From assembly GCA_046160485.1 (NCBI GenBank), contig JBJXGV010000065.1, positions 1 through 64,000 on the forward strand: a stretch of DNA of 64,000 nt, in the 5' to 3' direction. The notes under the pieces were generated by a model. The model worked only from the letters and a program-made list of their open reading frames with translations, did not search any database and was not told the DNA's origin. Below are positions 1 through 8,818 of this stretch, one piece after another. The position numbers and the translations under genes are program-made. The DNA comes from JBJXGV01 sp046160485 (GTDB lineage: Bacteria; Orphanbacterota; Orphanbacteria; JBJXGV01). Position 1 is the stretch's first letter. Each line of letters begins with the position of its first letter.

Positions 1-60
1 TATTGCGCCGCACCGGGCGGTTCCGCGACCCGGAGGGGAGGCGCGAAGCGCCGGACCCGT

Positions 61-91
61 CCCGCTGGACATGACATCGCGATCCAGCGGG
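61..91. repeat. 9-bp inverted repeat upstream of the molybdopterin oxidoreductase gene
   Basis: CCCGCTGGA at 61-69 is matched exactly by TCCAGCGGG at 83-91, with a 13-base spacer. It lies about 70 bases before the start of the first gene. It could be an operator, or the terminator stem of a gene outside the window; there is no T-run on either side. Bases 1-159 otherwise hold no gene that I can see. Confidence 0.35.
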
Positions 92-159
92 TCGCGCGCC
101 ACGGGGTTCGCCCCTCCGCGAATTGACGGCGCGCATCGCCGCCCCATAGAGTAGCGCCC

Positions 160-2415
160 ATGAAACTTCGGGCGGCCGGCGGTTGGCGCGCAATCTTCTA
201 CTCGTTCAAACGCGCACGCCGCGCAGGCGGAATCGTGAAAGTGTTTCGACGCCTGCGCCTCAAAAACGCGTGCAAAACCTGCGCGCTCGGAATGGGCGGC
301 GAACGCGGCGGCATGGTGAACGAACACGGCCATTTCCCCGAGGTCTGCAAGAAGTCGATCCAAGCGCAGACCGCCGACATGCAGGCGCCGATTCCGGAGA
401 GCCTCTTGCGCGCGACGCCGATCGCGGCGCTCGCGCGAATGAGCGAACGCGAACTCGAGGACCTGGGGCGAATCGGATTTCCGATGGTGGCCCTCGACGG
501 CGACACGTACTTCCGCCGCGCTTCGTGGGATGAAGCGATGCGCATCGCCGGCGACGCGCTCCGCGGCGAAGATCCGTCGCGCGTCACGTTCTATGCATCG
601 GGCCGCGCGTCGAACGAGGCCGCGTTCCTCTTGCAGTGGTTCGCGCGCGCCTACGGCACGAACAACGTCAACAACTGCTCGTACTATTGCCACCAGGCGT
701 CGGGCGTCGGCCTTACGCGATCCGTCGGCACCGGCACCGCCACGGTTTCGCTCGACGATCTCTCGCGCGCCGATCTTGCGTTCGTCATCGGCGCGAACCC
801 CGCCTCGAACCACCCGCGTCTGATCACCGAACTCGTTCGACTGCGCCGCCGCGGCGGGAAGGTGATCGTCATCAACCCGCTTCGCGAACTCGGCCTCGTG
901 CGCTTTCGGATCCCGTCGGACCCGATGAGCCTCGTGTTCGGCTCCGCCGTTTCGGATCTTTACTTGATGCCGCACATCGGCGGCGACGTCGCGGTTCTCG
1001 CGGGCATCCTCAAGGAGACGATCGAACGCGGCGCGATCGACCGCGAGTACATCGCGGCGCACACGGAAGGCTGGGAGAGCGCGGAGGCGGCGGCGCGGGA
1101 GATGACGTGGGGCGCGATCGAGGCGCAGAGCGGGCTGGCGCGTGCCGACATCGCGAAGGCCGCCGAGATGTACGCGGCCTCGCGCGGCACGCTCTTTCTC
1201 TGGGCGATGGGGATCACGCACCACGCGCACGGAGTGCGCAACGTGCTCGCGATCGCGAATCTTGCCCTCGCGCGCGGGATGGCCGGGCGGCCCGGCGCGG
1301 GGCTCTTGCCGATTCGCGGCCACTCCAACGTGCAGGGCGTCGGATCGGTCGGATTCACGCCGGTGCTGAAGAGCGACTTCGCGGCCGCGATGGAGAACGC
1401 GTACGGCATGCGTCTGGCCACGGCGCCTGGGCTCACCACATTCGAAACGATGGACGCCGCGCACGCAGGGCGCCTTCGCGTGTTGTTTCATCTCGGCGGC
1501 AATCTCTTCGGCTCGAATCCCGACGCGCGCCACGCACGCGAGGCGCTCGCGCGCGTCGACACGACGATCTTCGTCTCGACCAAGCTCAACAGCGGGCACA
1601 TTCACGGGCGCGGACGCGCGACGGTGATTCTTCCGGTGAAAACGCGCGACGAGGAATCGCAATCGACGACGCAGGAATCGATGTTCAGCTATGTGCGGCT
1701 CTCCGAGGGGAAGGCGAAGCCGGCAAGCGCCGAGCTGCGATCGGAGGTCGAGGTCGTCACGGATCTCGCAGCGGCCGTGCTTCCGAACGGCCCGATCGAT
1801 TGGCGGCGGCTGCGCGATCACGACGCGGTGCGCGCGGAGATCGCGAAGGTCGTGCCGGGCTACGGCGCGATTGCCGAGATCGGCGCGACGCGGCGCGAGT
1901 TCACCGTCGCGGGGCGCATGCGCCACGCCGCGGACTTCCCCACCGCGAGCGGCCGCGCTCAGTTCCACGCAACGCCTCTGCCGGAAAACACGCTCGATGC
2001 GGGGGAGCTTCGCGTCATGACGATTCGCTCCGAGGGGCAGTTCAATACGGTCGTCTACGAAGACGAAGACGTCTATCGAGGGCAGACGCGGCGCGACGTC
2101 GTGATGATGAACGCCCACGACGCGGCGGAGCGCGGATTGCAGGAAGGCTCGCGCGCGCGCGTCACGTCCGAGACCGGCTCGATGGATGTCGTCGTGAGCT
2201 TCGTCGACATCGCGCGCGGGAACGCGGCGATGTACTACCCGGAGGCGAACGTGCTCGTGCCGCGCGTGATCGATCCCGAGTCGGGAACGCCGGTGTTCAA
2301 GTCGGTGCGCGTGCGCGTCGCGAAGAGCGCCGCGCGCATTCCGCTCACCGCGGGAGGCGCGGCCGGCGCCGGCGATGTCGTCGCCGAGGCGATCGCAACC
2401 GGGCCGCATCGATGA
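160..2415 (+). CDS. FdhF/YdeP-family molybdopterin oxidoreductase
   Basis: A 751-residue molybdopterin-guanine-dinucleotide enzyme of the formate dehydrogenase-like YdeP branch. An N-terminal CKTC motif (residues 38-41) and a further Cys near residue 63 match the reduced Fe-S ligand set of YdeP rather than the four-Cys set of true formate dehydrogenases. Family signatures follow: NNCSYYCHQASGVGL in the place where FdhF carries its Mo ligand (here Cys, not selenocysteine), a GMGIT-HHAHG-type segment (here AMGITHHAHG), and GAGLLPIRGHSNVQG. The C-terminal molydopterin-dinucleotide-binding domain runs to the end. There is no Tat signal, so it is probably cytoplasmic. It overlaps the next gene by ATGA, so the two are probably co-translated. 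The substrate is unknown; YdeP is linked to acid resistance in Escherichia coli, but that does not fix the reaction here. Confidence 0.93.
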   Translation: MKLRAAGGWRAIFYSFKRARRAGGIVKVFRRLRLKNACKTCALGMGGERGGMVNEHGHFPEVCKKSIQAQTADMQAPIPESLLRATPIAALARMSERELEDLGRIGFPMVALDGDTYFRRASWDEAMRIAGDALRGEDPSRVTFYASGRASNEAAFLLQWFARAYGTNNVNNCSYYCHQASGVGLTRSVGTGTATVSLDDLSRADLAFVIGANPASNHPRLITELVRLRRRGGKVIVINPLRELGLVRFRIPSDPMSLVFGSAVSDLYLMPHIGGDVAVLAGILKETIERGAIDREYIAAHTEGWESAEAAAREMTWGAIEAQSGLARADIAKAAEMYAASRGTLFLWAMGITHHAHGVRNVLAIANLALARGMAGRPGAGLLPIRGHSNVQGVGSVGFTPVLKSDFAAAMENAYGMRLATAPGLTTFETMDAAHAGRLRVLFHLGGNLFGSNPDARHAREALARVDTTIFVSTKLNSGHIHGRGRATVILPVKTRDEESQSTTQESMFSYVRLSEGKAKPASAELRSEVEVVTDLAAAVLPNGPIDWRRLRDHDAVRAEIAKVVPGYGAIAEIGATRREFTVAGRMRHAADFPTASGRAQFHATPLPENTLDAGELRVMTIRSEGQFNTVVYEDEDVYRGQTRRDVVMMNAHDAAERGLQEGSRARVTSETGSMDVVVSFVDIARGNAAMYYPEANVLVPRVIDPESGTPVFKSVRVRVAKSAARIPLTAGGAAGAGDVVAEAIATGPHR

Positions 2416-2993
2416 GCGTTCTCTCGCCGGAGCCGCGGCATCCGCGAATCCCGCCGGGCCAGATCGAGACGAAGAAGTTTCCGGTGCTCACCCACGGCGA
2501 AACGCAGCGCGTCGCGACGGCGTCCTGGAAGCTCGAACTGACCGGCCTCGTCGAAGAGCCCGTGTCGTTTTCCTGGGCCGAGTTTGCCGCGCTGCCGCGC
2601 GCGCAGGTGCGCGCCGATTTTCACTGTGTCACGACGTGGTCGCGGCTCGATACGCTGTGGGAAGGCGTGCTCGTCGCGGAGGTCATGAAGCGCGTGCGTC
2701 TTCGACCCGAGGCGCGATTCGTGACTGCGCACTCGTTCGGCGGATACACCACGAACATCCCGCTCGAGGACTTCCTGCAGCCGGCGAATCTCTTCGCGGA
2801 TCGCGTCGACGGCGGCGAACTCTCGGCCGAGCACGGCGGCCCGTGCCGCCTCGTCGTTCACCATCTCTACGCGTGGAAGAGCGCGAAGTGGATTCGCGCG
2901 ATCGAGTTCATGGAGCGCGACCGCCTCGGATTCTGGGAAGGCTACGGCTACCACGCGCACGGCGATCCGTGGACGGAGGAGCGGTTCAGTTAG
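2412..2993 (+). CDS. Sulfite-oxidase-like molybdopterin-binding protein (YuiH type)
   Basis: A 193-residue single-domain protein of the oxidoreductase molybdopterin-binding family (sulfite oxidase catalytic fold, no haem or dimerisation domain). The Mo-thiolate cysteine is visible in DFHCVTTWSRLDTLWEGV, and the tail carries the typical KWIRAIEFMERDRLGFWE segment. The ATG at 2412 overlaps the TGA of the preceding gene (ATGA), which fixes the start. There is no signal peptide, unlike MsrP (YedY), so a cytoplasmic enzyme is likely. Two different molybdoenzymes made from one message suggests a shared redox task, but the substrate cannot be read from the sequence. Confidence 0.9.
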   Translation: MSVLSPEPRHPRIPPGQIETKKFPVLTHGETQRVATASWKLELTGLVEEPVSFSWAEFAALPRAQVRADFHCVTTWSRLDTLWEGVLVAEVMKRVRLRPEARFVTAHSFGGYTTNIPLEDFLQPANLFADRVDGGELSAEHGGPCRLVVHHLYAWKSAKWIRAIEFMERDRLGFWEGYGYHAHGDPWTEERFS

Positions 2994-3001
2994 CTGTGAA
3001 G

Positions 3002-3033
3002 GCGCGCGTCGCGTGCGGCTGTCCGACGCGCGC
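3002..3033. terminator. GC-rich hairpin between convergent genes
   Basis: GCGCGCGTCG (3002-3011) pairs fully with CGACGCGCGC (3024-3033) across a 12-base loop. It lies in the 60-base gap between two convergent genes. No T-tract follows on either strand, so if it ends transcripts it does so without a classical U-run. Confidence 0.4.
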
Positions 3034-3053
3034 GCGGCCGGTGCGACGTGCCG

Positions 3054-4241
3054 CTAGGAGCGCGACGCGAATTTCGCGAGGCGCCGCGCGGCGTCTTCGA
3101 GCGCGGCGCGCGGCTTCGCGAAGCAGAAGCGCAGCAGATGATCGCCGTCGCGAGGCTCGCTGTAGAACGCGCTGCCGGGAATCGCGGCCACGCCCGTGCG
3201 TTCGAGGAGCGCGTTCGCGACTTCGCGCGCGGTCGTCCACCCGTTGGCGCGCGCGACCGCCGAGTGATCGGCGAGCATGTAGTACGCGCCCTGCGGCACG
3301 ATCGGGCGCAACCCCGCCGCGTCGAGCCCCGCGGCCATGACCTCGCGCAACTCGCCGTACTCGGCGCGCAGCCCCGTGTAGAACTCGGGCCCCGCGTCCA
3401 TTCCTTTGAGCGCGCCGTACTGAAGCGGCGTCGGCGGACAGACGTAGACCAGATCCGAGAGCGGCCCCATCGAGCGCACGAACTCGGCCGGCGCGGCGAG
3501 ATATCCGAGCCTCCAACCCGTAATCGAAAACGTCTTCGAGAATCCGGAGATCGTGATCGTGCGGTCGCGCAGCCCGTCGATCGACGCGGGCGAAACGTGC
3601 TCGCGGCCGTCGAACAGGATGTACTCGTAGATCTCGTCGGTGATCACGATCAGATCGTGACGCTCGGCGATGCGCGCGATGATCGCCAATTCCTCGCGCG
3701 TGAATACCTTCCCGCTCGGATTCGAGGGCGTGCAGACGACGATCGCCTTTGCGCCGGCCGCCGCCGCGTCGAGGGCGTTCTCGTCGAACGCAAACGCGTC
3801 GCCGCGGAGCGTCACGAATCGCGGCACGCCCCCGAAGAGCGACGTCGTGTTGACGTGATACGAGTAGAACGGCTCGAAGAGAACGACCGCATCGCCGGGA
3901 TCGATGACCGCCATGATCGCAAGCGCGAACGCGCCGGTCGACCCCACCGTCACCATGATCTCGGTCGCCGGATCGTAGGTGAGGCCGTTGTGCTCGCGAA
4001 GTTTCTTCGCGATCGCGGCGCGGAGCGGCTCGATCCCCTCGTAGACGGAGTAGGTCGCGCGGCTCGCCTCGATCGCGTCGATCGCGCCGCGCTTGACGAG
4101 CGTGTCCGTCGGCAGATCGCAAACACCCTGGCCGAGGTTGATGCCGCCGACTGCCTCGACCGCACGCGTCATTGCGCGGATGTCCGACTGAACCAGGCCG
4201 CGCGCCCGCGCGCTGAGGCGCGTGCGCCCGTTCGCGCGCAT
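3054..4241 (-). CDS. PLP-dependent aminotransferase, class I
   Basis: A 395-residue fold-type I aminotransferase of the aspartate/kynurenine/methionine aminotransferase group. Landmarks are INLGQGVCDLPTD near the N-terminus, the substrate/PLP segment VCTPSNPSGKVFTREEL, TDEIYEYILFDG, and the PLP-lysine motif SGFSKTFSITGWRLGY. The C-terminal LLRFCFAKP carries the substrate-carboxylate arginine. Its ATG shares one base with the glgC stop (TGATG), so it is the last gene of the leftward run. Substrate specificity (Asp, Met or aromatic) cannot be decided by eye. Confidence 0.92.
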   Translation of the reverse strand: MRANGRTRLSARARGLVQSDIRAMTRAVEAVGGINLGQGVCDLPTDTLVKRGAIDAIEASRATYSVYEGIEPLRAAIAKKLREHNGLTYDPATEIMVTVGSTGAFALAIMAVIDPGDAVVLFEPFYSYHVNTTSLFGGVPRFVTLRGDAFAFDENALDAAAAGAKAIVVCTPSNPSGKVFTREELAIIARIAERHDLIVITDEIYEYILFDGREHVSPASIDGLRDRTITISGFSKTFSITGWRLGYLAAPAEFVRSMGPLSDLVYVCPPTPLQYGALKGMDAGPEFYTGLRAEYGELREVMAAGLDAAGLRPIVPQGAYYMLADHSAVARANGWTTAREVANALLERTGVAAIPGSAFYSEPRDGDHLLRFCFAKPRAALEDAARRLAKFASRS

Positions 4242-5554
4242 CAGATTCGCGTACCCGGCGGAATCACGGCGTCCTTCGGAATGACGACGACGCCGTCGTG
4301 GATGACGTATCCGTCGGACTCGGCCTCTTGCACGCCCGCCTCGTTCGTGATGATCGCGCCCGCGCCGATGCGCGCGTTCTTGTCGACGATCGCGTTCTCG
4401 ATCACCGCGTCGGGGCCGATGCCGATCGGCGGGGCGCCCTTCGGCGCGGGGATGGCGCCGCCCTGCGACAGCTCGTAGTAGTCGGCGCCCATCAGCACGA
4501 CGCGTTTCAAGCGCGCTCCGTCGCCGACGATGCTGCGGACCCCGATGACCGACTGCTCGATCGTCGCGCGCCCGATCCGGCTCCCCTCCGCGACGATCAC
4601 CTCGCGCAGTGCCGCATCGCCGAGGATCGATCCCTCAAGCGCGCGCGGGTGCGTGAAGATCGGAAACGTCGCGTGATGAAATGAGAAGTTCGGCGGGCTC
4701 GACGTGAGCTTGATGTTCGCTTCGAAGAACGCACGCGTCGTCCCGATGTCTTCCCAGTAGCCGGTGAACGGATGGACGATGAGCCGCCGCTTTCCGACGA
4801 GGCTCGGCACGAGGTGCTTCCCGAAATCGACGTTCGACTTTTCTTGCAGCGCCTCGTGGAGAACCTCGCGCCGGAAGGCGTAGATCCCCATCGACGCGAG
4901 CCAGCCGCGCTCCGGATCCTCGACGCCAAGCGACTCGAGTTGTGCCGGCGCAAGGCGCAGCGAATCGATCACGGCCGGATCGGTAGGCTTCTCGACGAAC
5001 TCGATGATTTCGTTCTTCTCGTTGACGCGCAGCAGACCGAATGCCGGCGCATGCTCGCGCACGACGGGATACGCCGCGAGCGTCATGTCGGAGCGCGCCT
5101 GCCGGTGCGTGCGAATCATCTGTCCGTAGTCCATGCGGTAGAGCTGATCGCCCGAGAGGATCAGCACGTCGCGATAGTTCGGCGTCGACCAGCGCACGCG
5201 ATGCTTCCACACGGCGTCGGCCGTCCCCTGGAACCAATCCGAAGTCTCTTCCGTTTGCTCCGCCGCGAGAATCTCGACGATGCGCCCCGAGAATCGGTCG
5301 TAGTGATACGTCGCGAGAATGTGACGGTGAAGCGAGTGCGATTGAAACTGCGTGAGGATGAGAATCGAGGTGAGTCCGGAGTTGAGCGAGTTCGAGATCG
5401 GGATGTCGATGAGGCGGTACTTTCCGCCGATCGGTACCGCAGGTTTCGCGCGGTACGACGTGAGCGGACGCAGGCGCGTGCCGCGTCCGCCTCCGAGAAT
5501 CAGCGTGACGACGTCCTTCGTTCGGGCCAAGAGGTCGTCCTCCTCCTGCTTCAT
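4241..5554 (-). CDS. glgC: Glucose-1-phosphate adenylyltransferase
   Basis: A 437-residue ADP-glucose pyrophosphorylase that makes ADP-glucose from ATP and glucose-1-phosphate for glycogen synthesis. The N-terminal nucleotidyltransferase domain carries GGGRGTRLRPLTSYRAKPAVP split around its catalytic and regulatory residues, then DIPISNSLNSG and SGDQLYRMDYG. HPFTGYWEDIGT marks the substrate pocket, and the C-terminal third is a left-handed beta-helix with hexapeptide-like repeats (GSILGDAALREVIVAEGS). Length is normal. The ATG at 5554 overlaps the lipA stop (ATGA), which chooses it over upstream in-frame codons. Glycogen synthase and branching enzyme are not in the window, so its place in a lipoylation operon is unusual. 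Confidence 0.95.
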   Translation of the reverse strand: MKQEEDDLLARTKDVVTLILGGGRGTRLRPLTSYRAKPAVPIGGKYRLIDIPISNSLNSGLTSILILTQFQSHSLHRHILATYHYDRFSGRIVEILAAEQTEETSDWFQGTADAVWKHRVRWSTPNYRDVLILSGDQLYRMDYGQMIRTHRQARSDMTLAAYPVVREHAPAFGLLRVNEKNEIIEFVEKPTDPAVIDSLRLAPAQLESLGVEDPERGWLASMGIYAFRREVLHEALQEKSNVDFGKHLVPSLVGKRRLIVHPFTGYWEDIGTTRAFFEANIKLTSSPPNFSFHHATFPIFTHPRALEGSILGDAALREVIVAEGSRIGRATIEQSVIGVRSIVGDGARLKRVVLMGADYYELSQGGAIPAPKGAPPIGIGPDAVIENAIVDKNARIGAGAIITNEAGVQEAESDGYVIHDGVVVIPKDAVIPPGTRI

Positions 5555-6612
5555 GGCGATGCGGCCGCGCGACTTCCCGCCGCGGACGCGCTCGCCTCCA
5601 GATTTGTAACGCCGGGAGTGGCGCCGCGCCAGGAGGATGGCGTGTGCGCATGCGCATGGTACGACGAACGGACGAGCGGGCCCGACTCGACGTGCGTGAA
5701 CCCGAGTTCGAGCGCGCGCTCCCGAAGCTCCGCGAACTCCTCGGGCGTCCAGTAGCGTTCGAGCGGCAATGCCTTCGCGGCGGGCGGCAGATATTGCCCG
5801 ATCGTCAAGATTTCGCAGCCGGAGCGCGCCAGGTCCGCGAAGACCGTGAGCAACTCGTCGCGCGTTTCGCCGAGCCCGAGCATGACTCCCGACTTCGTCA
5901 TCGGGATCGCGCTTGCGCGCCGCGCGCGAATCCGCGCGATCAGCTCGAGCGTGCGCGGGTAATTCGAATGCTGCCGCACGCGTCGGTAGAGCCGCGGCAC
6001 CGTCTCGGTGTTGTGCGCGAGCACGTCCGGCGCCTCGTCGATGAGACGGTCGAGCGCGTTCCAGTTCCCGTCGAGATCCGAGATGAGCAATTCGACGCGG
6101 CATTCGGGATTTTCGCGGCGGGTCGCGCGAATCACTTCGATCAGATGCGACGCGCCGCCGTCGGGAAGATCGTCGCGGTTCACCATCGTGATGACCGTGT
6201 GGCGAAGATCGAGCGCGCGCACCGCGGCGGCAAGATTCGCGGGCTCATCGCGATCGACCGCGCCCGGCGCGCCCTTGCCCACCGAGCAAAATCCGCAATG
6301 CCGCGTGCAAATATCGCCGAGCACCATGAACGTCGCGGTGCGATTCCCCCAGCACTCGAAGATGTTCGGGCAGCGCGCCTCCTCGCAGACGGTGTGAAGG
6401 CGATTGCCCTTCACGAGGCTCTGCACCTGGCGGTACGCGTCGTCCGTCGTGAGGCGAATCTTCAGCCACGGCGGGCGCGGGCCTGCCGGGAGCGGCGACC
6501 TGCGGCGTTGAACGAGCGGCGCGGCTGCGTCGCGAGCGCCGGCTCCGCGAGAGGCTGTGCGCGCGTCGATCGCGTCGGTCGCGTCGCTTGCGTCGCTCGG
6601 GGCAGGCGTCAC
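5551..6612 (-). CDS. lipA: Lipoyl synthase (radical SAM)
   Basis: A 353-residue protein that inserts two sulfurs into octanoyl-lysine on carrier proteins. The auxiliary cluster motif CEEARCPNIFEC (CX4CX5C) precedes the radical SAM motif CTRHCGFC (CX3CX2C). The late VRSSYHAH segment contains the conserved serine that ligates the auxiliary cluster. Also present are GNRTATFMVLGD, VNRDDLPDGG and SGVMLGLGE. The start is taken as the GTG at 6612, overlapping the lipB stop (GTGA); no ATG is available before the conserved core. The first 40 residues and the Ala/Ser-rich last 20 look non-conserved. It acts directly after LipB, encoded just upstream. Confidence 0.95.
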   Translation of the reverse strand: MTPAPSDASDATDAIDARTASRGAGARDAAAPLVQRRRSPLPAGPRPPWLKIRLTTDDAYRQVQSLVKGNRLHTVCEEARCPNIFECWGNRTATFMVLGDICTRHCGFCSVGKGAPGAVDRDEPANLAAAVRALDLRHTVITMVNRDDLPDGGASHLIEVIRATRRENPECRVELLISDLDGNWNALDRLIDEAPDVLAHNTETVPRLYRRVRQHSNYPRTLELIARIRARRASAIPMTKSGVMLGLGETRDELLTVFADLARSGCEILTIGQYLPPAAKALPLERYWTPEEFAELRERALELGFTHVESGPLVRSSYHAHAHTPSSWRGATPGVTNLEASASAAGSRAAASP

Positions 6613-7295
6613 GCCGGACACAACGCCTCCCACGCGAGCGCCAGATCGAAGCGTTCGGCGAACGCGCGCGCGATGACGGGCGCGACTTCCGCCGCAGTCA
6701 ATGCGCCGGCGCCCGAACCGGCAGCTGCGCGCGCGACCGACGTCATGCGGCAGCCATCGATCCCGCACGGAACGATCCAGCGGAAGCGATCGAGATCGGT
6801 AGCGACGTTGAGCGCGAACCCGTGAGACGTCACCCAGCGCGAAACGCGAACCCCGATCGATGCGATTTTCTCGTTGCCGACCCACACCCCGGTCAGACCG
6901 GCGCGCGCGCGCGCGGCGATGCCGAATTCCGCAAGCGCCGCAATGAGCGCGGCCTCGACGTCGCGCACATAGCGGTGAAGGTCGCGGCGCTCAAGAGCGA
7001 GCTGAATGATCGGGTAGCCGACGAGTTGTCCGGGCCCGTGATACGTGACGTCGCCGCCGCGATCCGATTCGACGATCGCAACGCCCGCGCGCTGTGCGGC
7101 CTCGGGCGCGATCAGCACGTGACCGTCGCGGCTTGCGCGGCCGATCGTGATGACGTCGTCGTGCTCGAGAAGCAGAAGCCGGTCGGGCGACGTCCCTGCC
7201 GCGCGCGCGCGCGCCGCCTCGCGCTGCAGTTCGAGCGCTTCGCCGTACGCGACGCGCCCGAGCCACGACGCCGCGAGCACCGCGCGCGCAGCCAT
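6609..7295 (-). CDS. lipB: Lipoyl(octanoyl) transferase
   Basis: A 228-residue octanoyl-ACP:protein transferase. Family signatures are SDRGGDVTYHGPGQLVGYPI and the catalytic lysine and cysteine in NEKIASIG and IVPCGIDG. Its length matches the family. It begins one base after the E2 stop codon, so the enzyme that attaches octanoate is produced right after one of its likely target proteins. Its stop overlaps the GTG of lipA. The pair provides de novo lipoylation for the dehydrogenase complex encoded in the same run. Confidence 0.95.
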   Translation of the reverse strand: MAARAVLAASWLGRVAYGEALELQREAARARAAGTSPDRLLLLEHDDVITIGRASRDGHVLIAPEAAQRAGVAIVESDRGGDVTYHGPGQLVGYPIIQLALERRDLHRYVRDVEAALIAALAEFGIAARARAGLTGVWVGNEKIASIGVRVSRWVTSHGFALNVATDLDRFRWIVPCGIDGCRMTSVARAAAGSGAGALTAAEVAPVIARAFAERFDLALAWEALCPA

Positions 7296-7296
7296 C

Positions 7297-8688
7297 CTAC
7301 CGGCCGTCCCCGAAGTCGCTCGTCTCGAGCGTCGACTTCACGACGCTCATGAACTTGTCCGCTTCGGCGCCGTCGACGAGCCGGTGATCGAACGAGAGCG
7401 AGAGATAGACCATCGGCCGGATCGCGATCGCGTCGTCGATGACGACGGCGCGCTTCGTGACCGCGCCGACGCCGAGGATCGCGACCTGCGGCTGATTGAT
7501 GATCGGCGTGCCGAGAATCGATCCGAATCCACCGGGGTTCGTCACGGAAAACGTGCCGCCCTGCACGTCGTCGGGCTGGAGCTTCTTCGTGCGCGCGCGC
7601 TCGCCCAGGTCGTTCACGGCCCGCGCGAGCCCGAGCAGATTCTTCTCTTCGGCGTGCTTCACGACGGGCACGATGAGCCCCCAGTCGAGCGCGACCGCGA
7701 TGCCGATGTTGATCGCGCGCTTATAGACGATCTCGAAGGTTTCGCTGACCGATGCATTGAGCGCCGGATACTGGCGCAATCCGTTGACGACACCCTTGAG
7801 GATGAACGGCAGGTACGTGAGCTTCACGCCGTCGCGCGCGAGGAAGTCTCCCTTCATGCGGTCGCGCAGGCGCGAAACGTTCATCATGTCGACCTCGAAA
7901 AACGTCGTGACGTGCGCCGAGGTCTTGCGCGAGTGCGTCATGTGCTCGGCAATCTTGCGGCGCATCACGCTCATCGTTTCGACGCGCGTCTCCTGCCCGG
8001 CCGCGAAGAACAGATCAGCGGCGGCGGGACTCGGCGGCGCGGCAGCGCGCGTGGTCGCCGCGGCCGTGCCGCCCGCCATCACGTTGCGCGTCATCGATGA
8101 AAGGAATCCTTCGACGTCGCGCTTCGTCACGCGGCCAGATACGCCCGAGCCCGGAAGCTGGCTCAAGTCGATCCCCTGCTCGCGCGCCATGCGCCTTACG
8201 AGCGGCGACGAACGGCGGCGGCGTAGCTCGTCGAGCGTTTCAGCGGATGCGCCCGAGGCGTACGCGGTCGCGGTCGCAGCGCCGGCAGTAGGAAGCGGCG
8301 AGGGCGAAGGCGCGCGCGACGCGGCCGTCGTAGACGGCGCGGACTGCGCGACGTGCGAGGAAGGCGCGCCGCCCGTCTTCGGCGCCGCACTCGCGGGCGC
8401 GGGCGCGGACGCCGCAGGCGCCGGCGCACTCGCCGCACTCTTCGCCTCGCCCGCCGCACCGATCTTCGCGACGACCGAGTTCACCTCGACCGTCGTCCCC
8501 TCTTGCACGAGGATCTCCGTGAGAATCCCGTCGACCGGCGATGGAATCTCCGCCTCGACCTTGTCCGTCGAGATCTCGAAGAGCGGTTCGTCGCGCTCCA
8601 CCTTCTCGCCGACCTTCTTCAGCCACTTCACGATCGTCCCCTCGGCGATGCTCTCGCCCATCTGGGGCATGATCACATCCATACTCAT
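7297..8688 (-). CDS. Dihydrolipoamide acyltransferase, E2 of a 2-oxoacid dehydrogenase
   Basis: A 463-residue E2 subunit. Residues 1-78 are one lipoyl domain with the lipoyl-lysine in FEISTDKVEAEIPSP. A long Ala/Pro-rich linker (about 80-150) follows, then a peripheral subunit-binding domain (SSPLVRRMAREQGIDLSQL), a second linker, and the catalytic domain ending in SFDHRLVDGAEAD, which holds the HXXXDG active site. One lipoyl domain and the sequence style fit the 2-oxoglutarate or branched-chain class better than a multi-lipoyl pyruvate dehydrogenase E2, but the substrate is not settled. The start is ATG 8688 with a purine-rich stretch before it. It lies 116 bases after E1-beta, the largest gap in this part of the run. 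Confidence 0.93.
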   Translation of the reverse strand: MSMDVIMPQMGESIAEGTIVKWLKKVGEKVERDEPLFEISTDKVEAEIPSPVDGILTEILVQEGTTVEVNSVVAKIGAAGEAKSAASAPAPAASAPAPASAAPKTGGAPSSHVAQSAPSTTAASRAPSPSPLPTAGAATATAYASGASAETLDELRRRRSSPLVRRMAREQGIDLSQLPGSGVSGRVTKRDVEGFLSSMTRNVMAGGTAAATTRAAAPPSPAAADLFFAAGQETRVETMSVMRRKIAEHMTHSRKTSAHVTTFFEVDMMNVSRLRDRMKGDFLARDGVKLTYLPFILKGVVNGLRQYPALNASVSETFEIVYKRAINIGIAVALDWGLIVPVVKHAEEKNLLGLARAVNDLGERARTKKLQPDDVQGGTFSVTNPGGFGSILGTPIINQPQVAILGVGAVTKRAVVIDDAIAIRPMVYLSLSFDHRLVDGAEADKFMSVVKSTLETSDFGDGR

Positions 8689-8790
8689 CGTCGTCGTCCC
8701 CTCTCGCAGTCTTCCGCGGTCTCTATGAAATCGTTTTCGCTGATGCCAGTGTGATCGGGCTGCCGGACGCGCCGGGCGCGCGGCCCCCGT

Positions 8791-8818
8791 ATTGTATGCG
8801 ATCTCTAGTAAGCCGCAA
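8791..8818 (-). promoter_or_regulatory. Possible sigma70-type promoter before the E2 gene
   Basis: On the minus strand TTGCGG (8818-8813) and TACAAT (8796-8791) are 16 bases apart. The -35 lies in the last codons of E1-beta. It could drive E2-lipB-lipA-glgC-aminotransferase separately from the upstream genes. This is inferred from sequence match only. Confidence 0.4.

Noticed and set aside
660..720. Selenocysteine in the YdeP-type enzyme
   Set aside because: The Mo-ligand position is encoded as a Cys codon in NNCSYYCHQ; the frame has no internal TGA.
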